A stretch of DNA of 7,214 nucleotides from Desulfuromonadales bacterium (GTDB taxonomy: Bacteria; Desulfobacterota; Desulfuromonadia; Desulfuromonadales; UBA2294): contig JAUVAJ010000086.1 in NCBI GenBank assembly GCA_030591795.1, positions 1 through 7,214 on the forward strand, written 5' to 3'. Positions 1 to 7,214 of the stretch are shown in pieces. Position numbers and translations under genes: made by a program. The notes beneath the pieces were generated by a model. It searched no databases and was not told where the DNA came from. It saw only the letters and a program-made list of their open reading frames with translations. Every line of letters begins with the position of its first letter. The first letter of the stretch is position 1.

Positions 1-1244
1 ACTTCTCCCCACTTGCCATATTTGACGCCGGCTTGTTTGAGGAACGCAACCTTGTCTTGGTCGAAGCCGAGGGCCATGATCACAACATCGGCCGGTACAC
101 AATGTTCGCTACCCTTGATTTTAGTGATCTGGCGTCGTCCATCCTCGCCCGGTTCGCCGAGCTCGGTTTTTAACAGTTCGACGCCGACCAGTTCGCCATG
201 CTTGTTGACATCAATCGCCTGCGGGGATTCGTGGAACATGAAGACGACCCCTTCTTCCACCGCATTGTGATACTCCTTGCGGCTGCCAGGCATGTTCGTT
301 TCATCGCGGCGGTAGAGGCAAGTCACACTCTCCGCTCCTTCACGCACCGCGGTACGCACGCAGTCCATGGCAGTATCACCACCACCGATCACCGCCACCC
401 GTTTGCCGAGTACGCTGAATGATGCATCCCATGCCTGGCCAAACAGTCGGCGTTGATTGTTGGTCAGGAAATTCATCGCCATATAGACGTTTTTGTGATC
501 TTCATGCGGAATGCCGGATGATTTGCCGCTCGTAGCGCCGAGACCGAGGAAGACAGCAGCATATTTATCAGTCAGTACTGACATGCTGATGCTTTCACCA
601 ACTGCGCTGTTGAGGTGCAGGGTCAGCCCGGCTTGTTTGAGGATGGCAAAACGCCGACGGACGATATCCTTGCTCAGTTTGAAGCCGGGGATGCCGTAGG
701 TCAGCAGACCACCCGGCAACTCGGCCCGCTCAAACATATCGACCCCGATACCGGCCCGCAGCAAGAAGTGCGCGCAGCTCATGCCGGCCGGGCCGGAGCC
801 GACCACCGCCACTATCTCTTTACGGGTGATGCCGGGGAAGGGGAGGCGATGACCGGCCTTGAACGCCAGATCGGTAATCGACGCTTCGATCGGGCCAATA
901 CTGATCGCACCGTACCCATCGTCGAGCGTGCAGGCCCCCTCACAGAGGCGGTTGTGCGGGCAGACCCGGCCAAGGATCTCCGGGAATGGCGATGACTCAT
1001 TCGAGAGCAGAAACGCCTTCTCCAGATCCTTCTCGGCGATCGCCTCAAGCCACTGCGGAATATGGTTGCCGAGCGGGCAACCGATGGACGTGCAGAACGG
1101 ATCGCCACACTGAACACAACGCTCCGCCTGTCGGGCCACCGCGCGCTTGTTGAAGAAACGGTAGATTTCATCAAATGAGCGCAGACGCTTGCTAACATCC
1201 TCTTTATCTGGGTCTAACCGGTGAGTTTCAATAAATCCCTGCAT
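1..1244 (-). CDS. gltD: Glutamate synthase (NADPH) small (beta) subunit, C-terminus beyond window
   Basis: This subunit oxidises NADPH on FAD and passes electrons through Fe-S clusters to the FMN of GltB in the cytoplasm. The frame is open from ATG at 1244 to the window edge, giving 414 codons; the family is about 470 residues, so roughly 55 residues, including the last FAD-binding motif, are missing. Seen in order: an N-terminal Fe-S domain with Cys43, 46, 51 and 56, then Cys95, 101 and 105 in a VCPHNRLCEGACTL block; the FAD dinucleotide fold GSGPAG at 149-154; the GGLLTYGIPGFKL block near 178-190; the NADPH fold GGGDTAMDC at 287-295; YRRDETNMPGSRKE near 311-324; and ADVVIMALGF at 385-394. 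The start is supported by AAGGA six bases upstream and by alignment with E. coli GltD. The first four cysteines are spaced C-x2-C-x4-C-x4-C, one residue more in the last gap than I recall for E. coli. The gene follows gltB on the same strand but 600 bases away. Identification is secure. Confidence 0.95.
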   Translation of the reverse strand, partial: MQGFIETHRLDPDKEDVSKRLRSFDEIYRFFNKRAVARQAERCVQCGDPFCTSIGCPLGNHIPQWLEAIAEKDLEKAFLLSNESSPFPEILGRVCPHNRLCEGACTLDDGYGAISIGPIEASITDLAFKAGHRLPFPGITRKEIVAVVGSGPAGMSCAHFLLRAGIGVDMFERAELPGGLLTYGIPGFKLSKDIVRRRFAILKQAGLTLHLNSAVGESISMSVLTDKYAAVFLGLGATSGKSSGIPHEDHKNVYMAMNFLTNNQRRLFGQAWDASFSVLGKRVAVIGGGDTAMDCVRTAVREGAESVTCLYRRDETNMPGSRKEYHNAVEEGVVFMFHESPQAIDVNKHGELVGVELLKTELGEPGEDGRRQITKIKGSEHCVPADVVIMALGFDQDKVAFLKQAGVKYGKWGE

Positions 1245-1250
1245 ATCTTT

Positions 1251-1255
1251 TCCTT
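1251..1255 (-). promoter_or_regulatory. Ribosome binding site of gltD
   Basis: AAGGA on the minus strand lies six bases before the ATG at 1244 and fixes that start. It sits only about three bases inside the boundary of the 120-bp repeat-like element at 1258-1377, so ribosome access could be affected by folding of that element (inference). Confidence 0.7.
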
Positions 1256-1257
1256 AC

Positions 1258-1377
1258 GGCGTCCATCAACCGCACATCTACCGCGTTACTCCTCGATCTC
1301 CATCCTCGATGTGGCTACCGCCACACCTGCGGTGTAGATCTTCGTCACGCCTTGTATCTGCACGATTGCTGAACGCC
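1258..1377. repeat. Repeat-like element of about 120 bp with inverted ends, abutting the gltD RBS
   Basis: The segment is bounded by GGCGTCCA (1258-1265) and TGAACGCC (1370-1377), which are inverted copies differing at one base. Inside are overlapping, mutually exclusive small hairpins: GTGGC/GCCAC with a four-base loop (1311-1324) and ACACC/GGTGT with a three-base loop (1323-1335). CCTCGAT also occurs twice. No convincing gene is present; the longest minus-strand frame is about 29 codons without a start near an RBS. The sharp boundaries and composition suggest a dispersed palindromic element rather than ordinary leader sequence, but only one copy is in the window, so its repetitive nature is inferred. 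Confidence 0.4.
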
Positions 1378-1579
1378 TTTACTGTTTGTGCTTAATACAA
1401 AATGTTTTTATTTTTGTTTAAACAACAAAAAATCAGATTTCTCTCTGTAGTTCGAAATGACAAAGCCTTTCACTCCAGTAACCATAAGCCGAGAGGGCTC
1501 CTAACGAGTCCGGACCAATTAACTATTTGTTGTTAAAACCTACCCTACTCCAAAGATCGAGATACTCACCTATCGTGTT
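1378..1579. other. AT-rich intergenic stretch without a gene
   Basis: I see no coding frame with a usable start on either strand. The stretch holds an AT-rich patch around the perfect palindrome GTTTAAAC (1416-1423), flanked by T5 and A6 runs that give an imperfect hairpin. It also has a small GC stem GGGCTC/GAGTCC with one G-T pair (1495-1511) and a five-base stem TTAAC/GTTAA (1519-1536). Any separate gltD promoter would have to lie here or nearby. TATTAA near 1397-1402 on the minus strand could be a -10 box, but no good -35 is spaced from it, so I do not call a promoter. Confidence 0.4.
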
Positions 1580-1780
1580 CCTTACTTTTTGTTGGCGTAA
1601 AGGAGACCGCCAGACTATACATGAGCCTGCTGCAAACCCGGTCCTTTGGTCCATATTTCAGCTCTTTTTTGCCCCATAGCTATGGCTATGCGCCTGCAAA
1701 CGAGCTGAAATCTGACCTCAAACGCCCAGCTTTTCGCTTAGGCCCGTATACTCCGACTGTCTCCTAAACAAAAAGTAAGG
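1580..1780. repeat. 201-bp imperfect inverted repeat (giant hairpin, MITE-like)
   Basis: The two ends are perfect 14-bp inverted copies: CCTTACTTTTTGTT at 1580-1593 and AACAAAAAGTAAGG at 1767-1780. Moving inward, 1602-1620 matches the reverse complement of 1746-1764 at 14 of 19 positions (GGAGAC and TATAC blocks). GGTC (1648-1651) pairs with GACC (1714-1717), and ATTTCAGCTC (1655-1664) pairs perfectly with GAGCTGAAAT (1702-1711). TTTGC (1668-1672) pairs with GCAAA (1696-1700), and CATAGC (1675-1680) pairs with GCTATG (1685-1690) around a four-base loop. All pairings are nested, so one strand can fold into a single long stem. No transposase is present. A MITE-like or structured-RNA element is the best guess; target-site duplications are not evident. 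One 48-codon plus-strand frame runs through it (see findings). Confidence 0.7.
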
Positions 1781-1783
1781 CGT

Positions 1784-1805
1784 CTGGCGGGACGCGACCC
1801 GCCGG
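1784..1805 (-). terminator. Possible weak terminator or processing hairpin after gltB
   Basis: GGCGGG (1786-1791) and CCCGCC (1798-1803) form a 6-bp GC stem with a six-base loop, extended to 8 bp by a wobble and a C-G pair. It begins about 40 bases after the gltB stop. The nearest T run on the minus strand (five T at 1770-1774) is about 11 bases past the stem, too far for a classical intrinsic terminator. The bases GTCTGGCGG (1782-1790) can alternatively pair with CCGCCAGAC (1607-1615) in the neighbouring inverted repeat, so two competing folds are possible. Confidence 0.3.
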
Positions 1806-1844
1806 TCTTGCTTGGTTTAGAAATATTGATCCCTCAACAACCAC

Positions 1845-6280
<4,436 letters not shown>

Positions 6281-6489
6281 ATCTGATATCTTTCGTTTTT
6301 CGGTGTGATTACGAAAGTTTACTTGATGATTGTAGAGAAATAAAGCGGGCTGACGAAAATAATCAGGAATGATGCTGATTTGCGCTGAAAAGATGTGTTT
6401 CGACATACATAGATAGGGGGAATAGTGTTTGTTGCTGATTGACTGAAATAGGATTAGATACTTATTGATATTTTTTTGTAGGTAAGATT
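6281..6489 (-). promoter_or_regulatory. gltB leader and presumed promoter interval
   Basis: The terminator at 6490-6524 should stop transcription arriving from the Rh channel gene, so a gltB promoter is expected in these roughly 210 AT-rich bases. I cannot pick a convincing -35/-10 pair. The minus strand has no GG-N10-GC pattern here, so a sigma-54 promoter is not supported. The frame is open upstream of the ATG at 6280 as far as an ATG at 6406, but that ATG is preceded by CCCCCTATCT with no Shine-Dalgarno and would give an unusual 56-residue propeptide. Confidence 0.4.
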
Positions 6490-6524
6490 AAAAAGGCCCG
6501 AGCTGTTTCCAGTCGGGCCTTTTT
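6490..6524. terminator. Strong intrinsic terminator between the Rh gene and gltB, possibly bidirectional
   Basis: AAAAAGGCCCGA (6490-6501) and TCGGGCCTTTTT (6513-6524) are perfect 12-bp inverted copies separated by 11 bases, within which CTG and CAG can extend the stem. Each strand shows a GC-rich stem followed by a T run. It lies about 30 bases past the Rh stop codon on the minus strand and separates that transcript from gltB. On the plus strand it would block antisense transcription entering the Rh gene. Confidence 0.88.
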
Positions 6525-6554
6525 CTGTTTTATTTGTTTATGCGAAACTTACGC

Positions 6555-7214
6555 TTAGAGTTCAAATTCCTCAGCATCATCGTAGGGGGATGTTCTTCGT
6601 CCGAGCACGGCAATGATTTTCCCGACAATGAAACCGGCGACAATAGCGACGAGGATCGTAATCCCGATACCGGCCAACTGGCCCCCTTTGTTGATGCCAT
6701 CGACAATGAAAATTGCGGCGAGACCGCCAAGGAGGCCGGGCATGCCGTGCAGGTTCATGACGCCACAAGTGTCGATCCCCTTGAGGAGTTTTTCGATTTT
6801 ACCCTGCAGTACGGCAAAGCCATAGGTTGATAGCACACCGGCGACGATGCCGATGAAGAAGGCTTGCGGGAAACTTGCGATATCGCAGGTGGAACCGATA
6901 GCGACACCGCCGGCCAGAGCGGCATTGGCAATATCTGCGGCGGCGATTTTGCCGCGTAGTGCTACTGACGCAAAGTAGGTGGCGATAGTTGCGCCGGAAA
7001 GGGCCAGGATCACATTGATTGCGGTGTGTGGTACAAGCTCTGGAGCGACCAACGCCGCGCAAAAACTTGGCCAGAACAGCCAGAGAATCATACTGCCGAG
7101 CAAGGAGAATCTATCGCTGGTCGCGTCTGCTTCAATCTCAATCTCAATTTCTTCTTTGGTGGTCATGGTCATGATCACCCCGAGCCCGAAGATAGCACCG
7201 AAAGCATGAATAAC
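6555..7214 (-). CDS. Rh-type ammonia/ammonium channel, N-terminal half beyond window
   Basis: This is a multi-spanning inner-membrane channel of the Amt/Mep/Rh superfamily that conducts NH3/NH4+ (CO2 has also been proposed for Rh members). The frame is open from the window edge to TAA at 6555-6557, giving 219 residues, about half the usual length of about 400. Rh rather than Amt assignment rests on VIHAFGAIFGLG at the fragment start, SDRFSLLGSMILWLFWPSF (fragment 33-51), the NAALAGGVAIG block (about 97-107) and DTCGVMNLHGMPG (148-160). Both pore twin histidines are visible: His3 (TM5) and His156 (TM10). About six further hydrophobic helices follow, ending in an acidic cytoplasmic-type tail (DDAEEFEL). 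The loop after TM5 carries an alternating acidic stretch EEIEIEIEAD (fragment 21-30). An internal GTG at 7178 is not the start because Rh sequence continues upstream of it. No GlnK/P-II gene follows; a terminator does. The gene neighbours gltB, consistent with ammonium assimilation. Confidence 0.92.
   Translation of the reverse strand, partial: VIHAFGAIFGLGVIMTMTTKEEIEIEIEADATSDRFSLLGSMILWLFWPSFCAALVAPELVPHTAINVILALSGATIATYFASVALRGKIAAADIANAALAGGVAIGSTCDIASFPQAFFIGIVAGVLSTYGFAVLQGKIEKLLKGIDTCGVMNLHGMPGLLGGLAAIFIVDGINKGGQLAGIGITILVAIVAGFIVGKIIAVLGRRTSPYDDAEEFEL

Noticed and set aside
812..1198. 128-codon minus-strand frame inside gltD
   Set aside because: It is an Arg/Ser-rich out-of-frame shadow; the real GltD frame with cysteine and GSGPAG motifs covers the same bases.
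6436..6466. Plus-strand TTGACT near 6439 as a promoter
   Set aside because: It has no suitable -10 at 16-18 bases, and transcription would run straight into the terminator at 6490-6524 and antisense to the Rh gene.
6281..6489. Sigma-54/NtrC-type promoter for gltB
   Set aside because: No GG-N10-GC core is found on the minus strand in this interval.
7176..7178. GTG 7178 as the start of the Rh channel
   Set aside because: The frame continues upstream with the conserved TM5 segment including the pore His, so this is an internal Val.

Overview
The window is a nitrogen-assimilation locus read entirely on the minus strand. In transcription order (right to left) it holds the C-terminal half of an Rh-type ammonia/ammonium channel (6555-7214, cut by the window edge), a strong intrinsic terminator (6490-6524), the large subunit of NADPH glutamate synthase gltB (6280 to 1845), a 600-base non-coding gap built largely of inverted-repeat material (1245-1844), and the small subunit gltD (1244 down to the left edge, C-terminus missing). 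Together these genes would admit ammonium and, after glutamine synthetase (not in the window), convert glutamine plus 2-oxoglutarate to two glutamates.

The proteins are of the proteobacterial (E. coli/Azospirillum) alpha-beta GOGAT type. An Rh-type rather than Amt-type channel and the style of the intergenic repeats make me think of a Desulfuromonas/Geobacter-like bacterium, but this is an impression from memory and weakly held. No rRNA, tRNA, transposase or CRISPR array is visible.

The most notable point is that gltB is not one open frame. At 5627-5633 a run of seven T (coding strand) puts the first 218 codons out of frame with the remaining 1260. The run is exactly in phase as a U_UUU_UUU slippery heptamer. 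It is followed after 7 nt by a perfect 8-bp stem, which is the layout of a -1 ribosomal frameshift signal. However, the lesion also falls in the conserved H-x-R-[FY]-S-T-N-T motif of the glutaminase domain and replaces its substrate-binding Arg with His. A real mutation or a homopolymer sequencing error is therefore at least as likely as programmed recoding.

The second notable region is the gltB-gltD gap, which in most relatives is short. It contains a 201-bp imperfect giant hairpin with 14-bp perfect terminal inverted repeats (1580-1780) and a separate roughly 120-bp element with near-perfect 8-bp ends (1258-1377) that stops directly at the gltD ribosome binding site. Both look like dispersed, non-autonomous repeats. 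Copy number elsewhere in the genome cannot be seen from here.
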